Source of the DNA: Haemaphysalis longicornis
Lineage: Eukaryota; Arthropoda; Arachnida; Ixodida; Ixodidae
Assembly (NCBI GenBank): GCA_013339765.2
Contig: CM023448.1
Coordinates: forward strand, 281,105,717 to 281,169,716
Direction: 5' to 3'
Length of the DNA stretch: 64,000 nucleotides
Numbering within the stretch: position 1 is the first letter of the stretch; each line of letters begins with the position of its first letter. Positions 10,268 through 21,585 of the stretch are shown piece by piece. The notes beneath the pieces were generated by a model, which saw nothing but the letters and a program-made list of their open reading frames with translations, made no database searches and was not told the origin of the DNA. The position numbers were made by a program, and so were the translations under genes.

Positions 10268-11416
10268 TGTTGCTTCTCTCGCTGTCAGTGAGCGTGTGCG
10301 TGCTATTTTCTTGCTCAGGATAGGTTCGGGCACTTAGTGCCAGTTCCCCAGAGCCTTTTTCGATACGTCATATAGTATGCATGCCCAAGCCAACGGCAAT
10401 ATGACCGCGCACTACTGACGTAAGCTGAAGGGGCAGCCCTCCGAATGCAACGCTCGGAAGATGTTTCGTGGACGCTGCGCTGTGAACCTGGAACTGAAGG
10501 ACAAGGTGGCGGCTTATGTACACCAGCAGAATGGATGGCCGGCGACAACCCCACGACGCTTGCTGACCGACCGCCTGCGCAAACCGGCTCTTGCGTTGGC
10601 CTGCACGTAGGTGTCCCATGCTTGGCGCTCGCTCGCATGGTCTTGTGAGTGTTTAAGAAGTGCTCCATTAGCAATTCCCCGGGCTGCACCGAGGACGACT
10701 TGCTGTGTAGGAGACAGCCAGACAGAAGCAGTGGTCCGACAAGGTTCCAGACAGCTCTAATGAGTAACCTCGGACAAAACAATTGCTCATAGATAATATT
10801 TTTTTATGATTGCTCGTCCGCAAGGTAAGGGGGTCGACGTACTGTCCGGCTTTACCTATATTCCTACTTATACGGTAGTTATCGCAAGGAAAACTGCAGG
10901 TACATTTGAGGCACAATATATGTACTTAACCAGCAGTCCCCGTGTTTATTTAGTTAATAATGTTTGTTGGATCGGGTTTTATGATAGTGGGCGAAACAAA
11001 GTGGCCGCGGAATAAAAAAAAATCAACGACGCGTTCAGAATGGCGCAGTAAGGCTCGAGCACGTGCAAGATGAAAGCAAGCACAAAAAGAACAGAACTCC
11101 CCCACGTGCCGTACTAGGCAGAGGGCGTGCGTGCACTGCGAAAGCGGGAAAATTGAATTGCATTGGACAAACCTCAGTTCAATGCATCAAGAGAGGAGTT
11201 AGACAGGGAGGCGAAGAGCGTGAAGGGTGGTAGCAATGAGCGGATGACGGCTTCCACCATGGGTGTCGGCAGGATTTTGCCTTGAGGGGGAAACCCATTG
11301 TATGAGCGGAAAGAGTGAGATGGAGAGGAGGCGGAGCAATTGTTTTGGGGCGGCTTGGGTGGGGGGGGGGGGGAAGTGCCCCTTTTGCACCCCCCTGCTG
11401 ACGCCCATGGCTTTCA
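10268..11416. other. no gene recognised
   Basis: Includes a G13 tract near 11362-11374. Frames up to 155 codons occur on the minus strand (10315-10782) but show no domain, signal or repeat that supports a gene. Confidence 0.4.
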
Positions 11417-11612
11417 CGTTGAGCGGAACGGCTTCAGTTTTTACTGCGAAGCAGTATACTTCTGCCAGCGAAGGAAATTTTCGTGTCCGCGTCAACAGGA
11501 AACCCCAGGCTAAATGAAAGAAATTGCTGGCACCGCCAGGAATCGAACCTGGGCGCGAATAGAGAAACGGAGCGACAGCCCATCGTCTTACCGACTAAGC
11601 TACGCCAACACG
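11417..11612 (-). mobile_element. tRNA-derived SINE, second family
   Basis: Read on the minus strand, it starts TTGGCGTAGCTTAGTCGG (A-box) and carries CCAGGTTCGATTCCTGG (B-box within a perfectly paired T-arm) about 65 bp later. A tRNA-unrelated body follows, including the palindromic AAGTATACTGCTTCGCAG segment. Head features are strong; the 3' boundary at about 11417 is approximate and no target duplication was identified. Similar tRNA-headed SINEs are known from ticks; the family name is not asserted. Confidence 0.7.
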
Positions 11613-12099
11613 AGGTGTACTCAACGAACGCAGCAGCGGGTCTACCACCTGCGCTCATTCAAAGCCCTCCTGTGAAGTGCAAACCGGACAATGTATGATA
11701 ACGGCGTTCACGTGGTTTGGATTAGCGGCGAACGGAACAGTGTCTGGGGAAAGTGTAAGGGCCAGGGATAAGACACATGAAACAAGAGTGGGGGGAGGCA
11801 GGGAGAGCGCCATAGCCGCGCGGGCCGCCCCTCTCCTCACCCTTCGCCAGACGCTCCTCTCCGTTTTCTTTCTGACGTCGCTGCTGCCTGCGGTCACTCG
11901 GCTACGCGGGAATAAACGCCCCGCAAAACTTAGGTAAAGGCTGCCAGAGTCTGATTTCACTCTTTGTACTGCCACGTGTGTGAATTAAATTGACGTGGCA
12001 TGGGTAATCATTGTGGGTGTCGTTTACAGCCTCGCAGTCCAACCACCTTCGCAGCGTGGGTTGGAGTCAAGTTTTTGTTTCTCTCGGGTCTTCGTCCGG

Positions 12100-12190
12100 A
12101 GCAGAGGCAGCCTTCCTGCTGGCCGCACGTTCACCACGCTACCGCTACATGACGGAGCTCGGTTCGGGGACGCCTTCGCAAATGTAACAG
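12100..12190 (+). repeat. fragment similar to the solo LTR at 4206-4907
   Basis: CTGGCCGCACGTTCACCACGC through ACGGAGCTCGGTTCGG (about 12118-12165) matches 4790-4850 in order, with substitutions and a small gap. It is an isolated LTR remnant. Confidence 0.5.
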
Positions 12191-12437
12191 AGGACAAACC
12201 ATCTTTCTTTCTCTATGATCAAACTATCATGCGAGAAATCGAACATGCAGGGCAAGTGGAGCGCTGCGGCGTAATGGACAGTCTAAAAGAGCTTTGCAAA
12301 CACTAAAAATTGGGACAGGAAGCAACCTGGACGTACATATTTCGTGAACTCGCCTTGCCAAGCAAGCTTTGTTGCCTCGTTGTATCCCACGGCACCTCAT
12401 TTCGTTAAAAGGTGTATATGTATGCAACGTTTCAGGG

Positions 12438-12781
12438 AAGCGGTAGAAGCGCAATGGCTCACGGGTATGTCGTCTGCTCGGCGCCACTTCCGGTTCGAGA
12501 GATCTCCTGACCTCCCGTCCGCCATCGGCTTTCACGCGCATGTGTGGATGTTGTTTATTTGTCACAAAGTGCTTACCTATTCGAGAAGCCCCTGGTAGCA
12601 TCCACCATTGTTACTCGTTGAAGGCGCGGTGCATGGGCTTTCTTTTTTCGGTGTAAAAACGGGTAAAAACACGCATACACGCACGTGAAAGCCGCTGCCG
12701 GACGGAGGCCAGGAGAGCTCTCGAACCGAAAGCGGCGCCGAGCAGACGACGTATCCGTGAACCTTTGCGCTTCTACCGCTT
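12438..12781. mobile_element. 344-bp foldback element
   Basis: The left arm (12438-12548) and right arm (12670-12781) are inverted copies of about 110 bp at roughly 85% identity, sharing AAGCGGTAGAAGCGCAA, GTCGTCTGCTCGGCGCC and GGCTTTCACG. The 120-bp loop is unrelated sequence. Partial similarity may extend beyond both arms. Non-coding. Confidence 0.82.
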
Positions 12782-14464
12782 ATTTACGTACAATGCGCCA
12801 CACCCTTGTCTTTAACACTGAGTTCAACTACAACTAGTCACCTCTCAAAACTGCGGACTCAAACTTTTCACAAAAAACGTTGAGGTCAAAATATATCGTT
12901 AAGACTTCAGAATGACACAATAGTTTTCTTAAATGCTTTTCGGCCGAGGCAAGATAAAGCTACAAGCACCAAACCTGTGTTATAGACAAGTGTGTTGCCC
13001 TCTATACAACACAAATGTACAAAAAGGCAAAATACATTATGGCGTTGCGTAAAGACTTTCGATAAGATCAGATGAATACACCTTGATGAAGGCGAAAAGC
13101 AAAAACTCCCGTGTCTACGAGATTTGGGCACACGTTACAGATCCCCAGGTGGTCAAAATTAATCCGGAGCCCTCCGCTACGGCGCGCCTCATCGCCTGCG
13201 TTGCGTCGGCACGTTAAACCCTACAATCAACCAATCAGGATGAGTACACCTGGAAAAAAATTAGGCAAGCATGCTTGAGCAAAAAAGAAGAGTTCGGTGT
13301 CCTCAGCAGAGCAATTTTTTACTTAATCACAAGTGCGAACTGACTTTCTAATGGGACAAAAAGTGCAAATGTGTTATCGATTACTTTTATTTTCATATTT
13401 TTTTCCCTTTCCCACTCCCCCCCATCCCCTTCAGGGTCTTATGACCTCCTCCAATAAACAGCCAATCAATCAATCAACTTTAAATGCGGGCCTCAACCCG
13501 GCATAGTTTCAAGGCTCCCGTTGATATCCAGCCGGGAATTGCTGAAAAAGCAGGTGTACGCTAAAAAAAAAAAAAAATGGCCGCGTATCTGCTCCTTTCG
13601 TTGCAAATGTCGACGAAAGACGATAGACGACCGGCACCCCAGGCAAGTAAATTCCCTCCCTTCTCTTTCCCGCTCACCTCTCATGCTGTTCTTCTTCCGT
13701 CTCGTTCTTCCCAAGATGACACACTAGTGGTTTGCTCAAGTGAATTCAAATTTACCGCCTTCCACTGCTCCAAGTCCGGTGCCGCGATGCCAGCGCTGCC
13801 GTACGGAGGAGACGCGCGTAAATCGAGGCACTCTACTGACGTTTATAGAACCACGTTGCCCTACTGCACGAGCGTTCCAAGCGGAACGGGGTACCTATAT
13901 AGTGGAACCTTCCGTTGCTGTTGCCGTTTGATTTTTTTAATGCCGCTAGGTATCGCGGGCAACAGCAGGCAACGGTTTCTGCAGTTGATATAGTATTTTA
14001 TTTGCTATCTCAAAAACCAAGCATCCGTGTATATTTTAAGAAAGGAACACTGTAAATATCACTTATGGATTGATTTCCTACCTTATGGTTGTGTAATGTC
14101 TTGACCCTGTTCAACAATGTTGACAAGTATGATCATTTACACCTGACTTGGACGTTTAGATTTGGCTGTGGGTATACAAGACTATTGCGCAGCTTATGTT
14201 TCACTTTGGCCGAGTGGCTGAATCGAGTCACAGACAGATAGACATAGAGACAGACCAAAATTTCTGAGTTTAAGTAGCCCAAGAAAGACTATCGTCTTTA
14301 AAAATAATAGCAGTAACATGTCAGAAACTAGAACACGGTGAAAATCTTTCGCAATTGAGACTGGTGGGAAACACACCAAACCTTTTATTTGCTTATTCAG
14401 ATATTAGTAGAAGCATTGCAACACCAGCACGACAAATGCGTGCGTGGGACAGACATTGGATTTG
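12782..14464. other. no gene recognised apart from one SINE and a LINE-like tail
   Basis: Contains the SINE at 13084-13238. AATAAAC followed by (CAAT)n at 13453-13480, preceded by a pyrimidine-rich stretch, looks like the 3' end of another retroelement. Frames at 13493-13993 are composition artefacts around an A13 tract (13562-13576). Confidence 0.45.
13084..13238 (+). mobile_element. SINE copy 1, 5'-truncated, with target duplication
   Basis: It carries the body shared by five copies in this window: ...GAGATTT.GG.GCACGTT, CCCAGGTGGTCAAAATTAA, TCCGGAGCCCTCC, CATCGCCTGCGTTGCGTCGG, ending GTTAAACCCTACAATCAA. The tRNA head is missing. Flanking repeats GATGAATACACCT (13071-13083) and GATGAGTACACCT (13239-13251) differ by one base and define the insertion. 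Transcription would be by Pol III and mobilisation by a LINE in trans. Confidence 0.92.
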
Positions 14465-14810
14465 ATTGAATAAACTTTATTCAAGACAGCAAGCGCGATG
14501 TTAGAGCGCCCGCCCGGTGAGAGGCGTCCTCAGTCCAGGATGCCTTGGAGGTGACCTGCTCGCGTTGCCCTCTCTAACAGCATGCGCTGGGTAGAGGGGT
14601 CGCAGCTGGCCAGCAACTCCACCACTGCTGTGTGGGTGATGTTGGGGAGTGGCGGTTGGGTAGGGGTGTTGGGGGCATTCTACGGTATGTGGTAGAGAGT
14701 TCCCATGTTTGGACAAAAGTGACACGTGGCTGGGTATTGGGTAGTGACATGGCGTGGTACAGTGTAATTGTGGGGGAAGGTGTCTTTCTGCAGCTTGCAG
14801 AAGCGCCAAC
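14465..14810 (-). pseudogene. LINE 3' end: C-terminal finger, stop and polyA signal
   Basis: On the minus strand the sequence reads CHFCPNMGTLYHIP (terminal C-X2-C...H finger, about 14685-14726), then NITHTAVVELLASC and ATRAGHLQGILD followed by a TGA stop (complement of 14530-14532) and AATAAAG near 14470. A stop codon or frameshift lies between the finger and the tail. This matches the end of RT/RNase H LINEs such as the one ending at 50949. The 5' part is missing. Confidence 0.75.
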
Positions 14811-15104
14811 TACGGGGGGGCAGTGGGGCTCGTGCCCCCCCCCCGGACGGCTTTACGGGGGGGCAGAGCCCCTCCGGCCCCGGCTGAGGATTTTTTAAGG
14901 GCTTGGCTCGGCTCTGAGCCCGTCGACATCGGACTGTTGGCCGTCCTGTCTGCCAACTATTGTTTACAATAGGGGTTGGGATCTTGAAAGACAGTTCCGT
15001 TCTCCCGATGGGCAGGGGAAACGCAGGGCCGTGTTGCTGTTCTTCACGGTGAGTTAGACGTGCTCAGTGTGCGGATTGTTGACAACAATGTAGCGCTGCG
15101 CTTG

Positions 15105-15145
15105 GCTATGGTGGCTAGAAGGATGGCCCTTCTAGCCACCATAGC
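15105..15145. repeat. perfect 18-bp-arm hairpin
   Basis: GCTATGGTGGCTAGAAGG and its exact complement flank a 5-base loop. It is too short for a typical pre-miRNA and lies in non-coding sequence just before the ACTCATGAGT field. Confidence 0.75.
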
Positions 15146-15196
15146 TTGGCTTCAGCAGCACGCCAGCAAAGCGACATTTTCTCGGGAGCAATTGGT

Positions 15197-15558
15197 CGGG
15201 CGCACTCACTCGTGAGTATCACTCATTTATACTCATTTGTACTCAAACTCACGAGTGAGTACGATGATGAGTGAGTACACACCCAGAATAAAAAAGTGAG
15301 TATGATCACGATTGAGTACAGGGGTAAGTCCACTGTGACTCGTGAGTACAGAACTCATGAGTACACTACTCGAGAGTATGAGTGCTCATGAGTACAATAC
15401 TCATGAGCATGAGTACTCATGAGTATGAGTACTGGTGAGTATGGTACTCATGAGTACACAGTACTCATGATTACGATACTTATGAATACTGTATTTTTGA
15501 GTGCTTGCACTCGTGAGTAAATGCACTCGTGAGTAAATGCACTCGTGAGTACAGCAGT
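15197..15558. repeat. field of ACTCATGAGT-type palindromic motifs
   Basis: About 360 bp in which ACTC and GAGT tetramers recur dozens of times, mostly joined as ACTC-AT/GT-GAGT palindromes separated by AC or AT steps (for example ACTCATGAGTAC, ACTCGTGAGTA). It ends in three near-identical 15-bp units TGCACTCGTGAGTAA (15507-15551). There is no fixed period in the first 300 bp. No gene overlaps. Confidence 0.85.
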
Positions 15559-16884
15559 GCAAACAAGTGCTATCACAAACGCAAGTGCGGACGCACGTGT
15601 ACGAGTTTCAGACATTAAGCGGTGGCGCTGTGCTGCTTAACTCTCAAGGATGGTAAAATCAGGCAATGAAAACTGCACTTCCCTCCCTTGCCTGTCCTTG
15701 TTTAGCGCTGTTAGCGTTTTTCGGCGGTCACTCGCTAAGGGGCCACAGTTGCTCGGTATCTACGGCACCTGTTGATTGGAGCAGTTATTTTTGATTACAA
15801 ATGCGCGGCCTGGGAGCGCGTAGCAGCTTCGTTCCGCTTGCTTCATTCAAATTGTTTTAGGGGAAGCGGTGGGGGCTGCTCACAAATCATGCACTACGCG
15901 CACCGAAGTCGCTCTTTTCCAATCTTAAGCAGTTTCCATAGATGCATGTCATGCTCTGGAGTCGTTTCGTGAGCGGAGCCGCTCGTTTAAACAGTCGCAG
16001 TTAGTTTACGTGATTCGCGTCAAATTGACTGCATTGTTTGTGTCAACCACATGGTTTTATTGGGCTCTCGTTTTGAACTTTTTGCTCAGGTTTGGTAGCA
16101 CTATGTCCTCGTGCTGTCCATTTACAAGTGAGCATATAGCCCCACCGTGCAGGTTGTGGGTTGTTAATCGGACATTATAATGCACAGTCGAACGCGTGTG
16201 ACGCCTTGTTTCGCCTCGCATATTTTGTCGAACAGCGCTGGCATCTTGCTGCTGGAGGAGCGTTTTGCTTTCGAATGGCAACCCGATGCGCTGTTTCTGG
16301 TTTATGCCACCGTGTAATGATGAAGCTGACGAAGATGGTGAATTTCGGTGGTTGTTCTTCCCCTACCTTCGTCTGCTGTTCACTGGCGGGGCGACCACTC
16401 CTCGCTAGCAACTTGTGCCGAGTGTAAGCTCGCACTGTGGAAGGCCTCGTGAAAGGGCCGTTTTATATATGATGAACGCCAACGCCAGACGTTGGGATTT
16501 TACGTTTAGCTCGCGTCTTGGAACGTCTCGTAAAATATGTTGCTTGCCCATAACGACGCCAGCGCACATTTTTATCGATAGCTCTCAGCTTCATCAGCGC
16601 TTCTCGAACCAAGAGCTGCCGATTTTCACTGTGCAACCAACGCACCAACACGGGAATACAGTGAAGTCAGTGCAAGCTATCACGCCTCCGAAAAGCCTGT
16701 CTGCAAACTTTGTTTTCGAGGTCACAAAGCACGCCAGAGCAGTTGGACAGTGCTGTAACGGCTGCCAAGCATCGGTAGCAACTGGGTGCACTGCGGTCGT
16801 CGACTGCGAGCGATACCCGCTCCAAGCCTCCAAAACACATACACATACACTGTTGGGACTGGGCCATCCCAGCTCAGTCACTCC
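15559..16884. other. no gene recognised
   Basis: Moderate-GC sequence with short unsupported frames on both strands. No repeats that I can name. Confidence 0.4.
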
Positions 16885-17474
16885 TGTTGCGACGTTGCCC
16901 TTCCCAGTCCGCTATCGACGCTGCGCAGACCATAGCGACGAAGTAGCCGAGCTGATGGTTATTTCAACCAGCATTTATATACAATATATACAAAGGTAGC
17001 AAGAGCGTTACATGGCTAGACAAGCGCGATAGCACTTCTCACGCGAGGGCCTTCGATGAGATGTCCCGCACCACCGCTCTGCTTCCGGCTGGTTTTATAC
17101 CCAGAGGGTTACGTTGCAGCCGCGTGCAGTTCCAATGCCTCCAGTCGGAGCTATCACTGGCCGCATTATGAATCTGGCGAATGGAGGCGAAGCGATTGCG
17201 TCAGCCGACCCGCCACGACCGGGAAAGGGAAGGTGACTCTGTGTGCGGCGGTGCTCGAGGCGCTACTTGCTGCGTGTCTGCGGGGATTAGTTTCGTCCCA
17301 GGCATGAATTTGGTCACAGCCGTCGCGATGGGAAAGAGAGAGCAGACTCGGCGGCGCCTTTCTCGCCCAGTCGCGGCATGTCTGACACGGGCGGTTTGAC
17401 CTAGGCGCGAATAAACCCCGCCATCGGCTCGTCGCCAGGTGCAGCGAATTTGTGTCGAACGCTCTGGCACAACA
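16885..17474 (-). mobile_element. candidate LTR on the minus strand
   Basis: Read on the minus strand, the segment opens TGTTGTGCCAGAGC, has a TATA box GGGTATAAAACC (about 17090-17101), a second TATA-like stretch near 16980, and ends AACGTCGCAACA, identical in its last ten bases to the end of the solo LTR at 4907. Flanking bases (CTCC left, CACA right) do not match, so either the 5' boundary is wrong or one end is rearranged. No internal gag/pol is visible. Confidence 0.4.
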
Positions 17475-17831
17475 CACACGCGGATACAAAAATGTGTGGT
17501 CAAAGTCAGACCCTTTTCGGGGGCTCTTAACGGAAATGAACTTAGCAGCGCGTAGCGCCCCTCTCGTGTTCCTTTCTCGTGTACCTTTCTTTTTACCCCC
17601 GAACTGCCCATTAAAAGCAAAACAAATCGACTCGTTTTTTGTGCTGATGTTTCAGTCATGCAATATTTTTGAATAAATGTGGCCCGTAAAATACGTATTC
17701 AAAGAAATTTCTACTGGATGCGTGAAACCGCTGAAGTTCACGGTTCATAGATTTGCAGGACGTCTTATTTGGGGACACCTCGTAGTTAGCCGACACAATG
17801 TAAAAGGCCCTCACTGCTGCAGGTGCCCCTT

Positions 17832-17861
17832 ATGATGATGATGATGATGATGATGATGATT
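17832..17861. repeat. (ATG)n microsatellite
   Basis: Ten or so ATG/TGA triplets immediately before the 17867 element. Similar triplet tails end LINE copies elsewhere in this window (38905-38933). Confidence 0.85.
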
Positions 17862-17866
17862 AGTGG

Positions 17867-19324
17867 TACACTCTTAGGCAAAAAGGACTAAAATAGGGAC
17901 TAAAATACAGCCGTTAGTCTTCGCGGGCGACCGTTCATCTTCAAAGGGAGTATCTGCGGCAGAGTACGTGCCGTGTGCATAAATTCGGACTAACTGTTCG
18001 TCCCCGCCGATCTATAAGGAGTAACGGGAAGACGAAACGCATGCAGTTAGTCTCTTTGCTGCGTCGTTAATCCCCTAATGGCGTCGTCGTTGCCCTTTCG
18101 CGCATATGTCTGCGAACAGTTTTATATTTCCAAAATACAAGGCATTGCAGTCACTGGGTGCTTTAGATGGTGCCACGGGAGAAAATATTGATGTTAGTTA
18201 TAAGAAATCGCCTAGGGTTAGTAGAGCGGCGGGTAATGGCAAAGGAGCGGCGAAGCGCGATTGTCATACGCTTCTCGGCAAGGTTATGTTGATACGCTGT
18301 GTTGCATTCGATTCGTGCGAGATAATAACGGCCAATGAAAGCTTTCAAGCGCCTTAACAGTAACTCAAAAATTAGTGACAGTAGCAAAAGTGGATTCCTG
18401 AGCGTAATGAATATGTATATGTTTAACAGACTAGAAAAAACGCATATTGCTGATGACAACTGCAAAACAAAAATGCTCGCTACAGGTAAGCGTCTCGAAG
18501 TTATCTTTTACACTCGGTACATAATTGCCTTGGGCACCAAAGCTATGACAATGCTGCAACTGCTGTAAAACCCGCTTGCATTTCGCGGTCGCAATCGTCT
18601 AGCGACGCGAATTTGGAAAATTCAGGCTAAGCAACACCAAATTCGCTTTCGCCGATGCAGGAAAATATGGCATGTTTCCTTATTCTGACACTCACACAGA
18701 CGACACCTTTCACATACGTTACATAGAGCACTTAACATATGTATCGAACACTAAGAAAGCACTTAGCTTGCGCTAATTTGTGCGGAAACAAATGAGTCGT
18801 CCGATCGCCCAGCTACCTATCTCAACTAGGCGACGACGAGTTGATTGTTATTTACGAAAAAACTATGGTTGTGAGGCTCTACTTCGAATCGAACTGAGCA
18901 ATAGTCCCTAAACCTAGCAAACCGCTAAGCGCAAGGCGCAAAACGCGGTCACGTTCGCTTGCACAGATAGAAATTCGGGCACCAGTTGCAATGGATCTGT
19001 TGCGTTATGCACAGAACTACACCCTGTACACTTAAATATTATCTGCCGCAGGAACCATCCGGCGGCGTGGTCTAGCGGATAGCGCGTCGGGTTCCTTGTG
19101 TAGAATTCCGGGCGTCGGGGGTTCGATCCCTGCTGGTGCTGGCGTTTTTTTCTTTTTTCTGCACTCTACGCAGTTCGTCCTTGGGGAGTATCGGAACGGA
19201 CCATCCGGGTGGGGGACTAACCGTTCGTCCCCTTGCAGTTAGTCCCCAAAGGGACTAATGATTGTGGCAGAGGCCGTTAGTCCCCGAAAGGACGAACTTT
19301 TAGTCCTTTTTGCCTAAGAGTGTA
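17867..19324. mobile_element. 1458-bp DNA element with terminal inverted repeats
   Basis: The left end TACACTCTTAGGCAAAAAGG continues GACTAAAA (17867-17894) and is mirrored exactly at 19297-19324. Both subterminal regions carry repeated GGGACTAA/TTAGTCCC boxes and a CCGTTAGTC motif, which are denser on the right (19205-19300). The terminal TA could be the duplicated target of a Tc1/mariner-like element, but this is unproven. Internal frames (18106-18568) resemble no transposase, so the element is non-autonomous. A tRNA-like segment sits near its right end. To the right it abuts the CAGTGGCGTAG-type fragment at 19325-19457. Confidence 0.82.
19062..19150 (+). repeat. tRNA-like sequence inside the 17867-19324 element
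   Basis: GGCGTGGTCTAGCGGATAGC is A-box-like and GGGGGTTCGATCCCTGC gives a B-box and paired T-arm. An intervening GGGTTCCTTGTGTAGAATTCC palindrome sits at the anticodon/variable region, and a T-rich tract follows at 19145. It is tRNA-derived cargo or a nested SINE; the cloverleaf is too irregular for a functional tRNA. Confidence 0.55.
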
Positions 19325-19457
19325 GCCTCTTTGTAGCGGGGTGATGACGTGTCATCTCATAGGACCCCCCACCGCTTCCTCCCCCCTCCCTTCGCCGCTT
19401 CGAGGCGCACTCCAGGTCTGCCCCCCCCGGAAAAATAAGAAGTCTACGCCACTGGCA
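19325..19457 (-). mobile_element. CAGTGGCGTAG-type element end, truncating a LINE
   Basis: On the minus strand it begins CAGTGGCGTAGACTTC, then a C/G homopolymer run with GGGGGGGGCAGACC, the same layout as the hAT-like element at 42690. It interrupts the minus-strand LINE exactly after codons for LRKL. The partner end and the LINE 3' remainder are not found downstream, so a deletion or later insertion removed them. Confidence 0.7.
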
Positions 19458-21585
19458 GCTTGCGTAGTGTAACTGCGTCGGTCCTGGAGAGAGTATGGTG
19501 AGGAGGTGGGTATTTCTGTCGTTGTAGCCCATAGTGGGCGAGGATATCGGTGTATGTGAGGAGAGGCGTGGACAGGGTTGGGGGCGGGGCGAAGGGGAGG
19601 GAGTTATTAGGGCAGTCGGCAACGGCCAGGAGTACATGTTCGCGGGCCGCGGCATGAGCCGCTTCATTGCCTTCTAATCCCATGTGACCTGGAGTCCATA
19701 AGATATGTGCGAGGGGCAGATGGAGATTCTGACGTAAAATTCGCAGGGCTTGATGAGAGATGCGGCCGGTGAGGTAGTTGCGGCAGGCTGATTGGGGGTC
19801 TGTTAGGATCGTGATATAATCTTCAGTGGTTTGTAACGCGAGGGCAATGGCGACTTCTTCCGCTGTGGTGGGCTGTGAGGTGCGAATCGTAATGGTAGTG
19901 AGTTCTTGCCCCTGGTGATTGGTGACGCTGGAAACAAAAGCTTGGGGATTGTATGCCGTAGCATCTACGTACCGAGTGGTAGTTTGTTGGGCGTATGCAG
20001 TCGAATGGTGGTGAGCTCTGGCTTGACGGCGGGCGGTGTGGTACTCTGGATGCATATTGCGTGGCATGGGGGCGATGCGCAATTGCTGGCGGATTGAGAG
20101 AGGGATTCGTTCCTTTTGGTCATGGCGAGCTTGAGCTGAGTAGCCGAGTGTGGTGAGTAGGTTCCGGCCAGTGGATGTAAGGGTGAGCCGACGTAGTTGT
20201 GTGGCTTTGTGGGCTTCGATAAGTTCTTGCCATGTATTGTGAAGGCCAAGTTGGAGTAATTTCATGGTTGCTGTAGTAGAAGGAAGGCCGAGTGCTGTCT
20301 TGTAAGTTTGGCGGATTAGAATGTCGAGCTTCTTGATTTCTGCAGTTTTGAGGAGTAGGTATGGTGTGCCGTACGTGATGCGACTTGTTAGTAGTGCTTG
20401 GACGAGTCTCGTGGTGTCATGTTCTTTAAGGCCGTGTCGTCTTCGTGCTACTCGATGTAGGAGGTGTGTTAGCTGGGTTACGGTGCGCTGTAATGGTAGG
20501 ATTGTTTGTGACCCGGAACCGTCTTGTGGGATATTGAGACCTAATATGCGAAGTTGAGAAGCATGGGAGATTGCTTGTCCGTTCAAGGTAACTATCGGTA
20601 GAGGAATTTTGTCCTTGACGCGATGAGAGGTCCGTTTTGTGAGAGTCAGAATCGATGATTTTTCGGGTGCACATGTCAGACATCTTTGTTGCATGTAGTT
20701 TTGAATGATGTGGACAGCTTGCTGTAAGGTGTCTTGTTGTTCTCTAATAGAGCCAGTGGAGGTCCAGAGTGTCCGATCATCCGCATAGATGGCGTGTTTG
20801 AGGTGCGGAAGGGCTTGCAGCAGCGGAGGTAGGTCTTTCATTGCCAGGTTAAATAGAAGAGGGGAAATTACCGATCCTTGGGGCGTGCCTTGTGGCCGTG
20901 TAGGAAAAGGGGCAGTGCGTATGTGGCTTAACCCCACTGTGGCTGTACGATTTGTCAAGAATGCTTTAACGTAGTTGTATGTATGTTGTCCGCAGTTTGT
21001 CGAATTTAGTCCGGCGAGTATGGCTTCATGGGACACATTGTCAAATGCGCCTTTAATATCAAGTGCCAGGATTGTATAGCGATTGTGAGAAGTAAGGTGG
21101 TCGAGGAAATCTTCTTTTAGTTATAAGAGTATGTCTTGCGTTGTGAGGTGGGGACGGAAGCCAAACATGGTGTCGGGGAAATGGTGATCATCTTCTAGGT
21201 ATCCAGAGATGCGGTTGTGAACGAGGTGTTCAAAGAGCTTTCCCAGGCAGGAGGTCAGGGAGATGGGACGGAGATTGTCCAACTTGAGGGGTTTGTTGGG
21301 CTTAGGTATAAGGGTGATGTCGGCATGTTTCCATTCTGGTGGGATAGTGCCTTGCGCCCATTGTTCATTGAGATAGTCCAGAAGGTGATCAAGGCTAGCA
21401 TGGTCCAGGTTTCTGAGGAGCTTATTTGGTATCTTGTCTTTGCCAGGTGTTGTATTGCTTGTAAGTTTGTGAAGGACGGCTTCGAGTTCGGATAGAGTGA
21501 AGGGGGCGTCCAATTCTGGGTTAGGTTGTCCTGTGTACACGGGAAGGGGGGGGGGGGGGGAGGGAGTCAGATTGGCAGCTTGCAT
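19457..21585 (-). pseudogene. LINE A ORF2: reverse transcriptase and RNase H, one internal stop, 3'-truncated
   Basis: The RT fingers start near PNPELDAPFTLSELEAVL, with TTPGKDKIPNKLL, ADITLIPKPNKP and NLRPISLTSCLGKLFEHLV. The palm follows, with LALDIKGAFDN, GTPQGSVISPLLFN and the catalytic YADD (HAIYADDRTLW). RNase H comes after, with RYVDATAY (Asp), EEVAIALAL (Glu), TILTDPQSA (Asp) and GNEAAHAAA. A single TAA at about 21118-21120 splits an otherwise continuous frame between TTQDILL and LKEDFLDHL. At the 3' end the frame runs into the transposon at 19457 and lacks the terminal zinc finger. RT plus RNase H places it in the I-group of APE-type LINEs. The flanking frame to the 5' side continues after a shift in a C-tract near 21547-21560. 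Confidence 0.92.

Noticed and set aside
10315..10782. 155-codon minus-strand gene
   Set aside because: No domain, no splice or promoter context and overlapping frames of similar length; composition artefact.
16885..17474. Second confirmed solo LTR
   Set aside because: The 3' end matches the first LTR, but flanking bases do not form a target duplication, so it is listed only as a candidate.
19062..19150. Functional tRNA gene
   Set aside because: A- and B-box-like sequences exist but the middle is a palindrome that does not fit a standard anticodon arm, and it lies inside a transposon.
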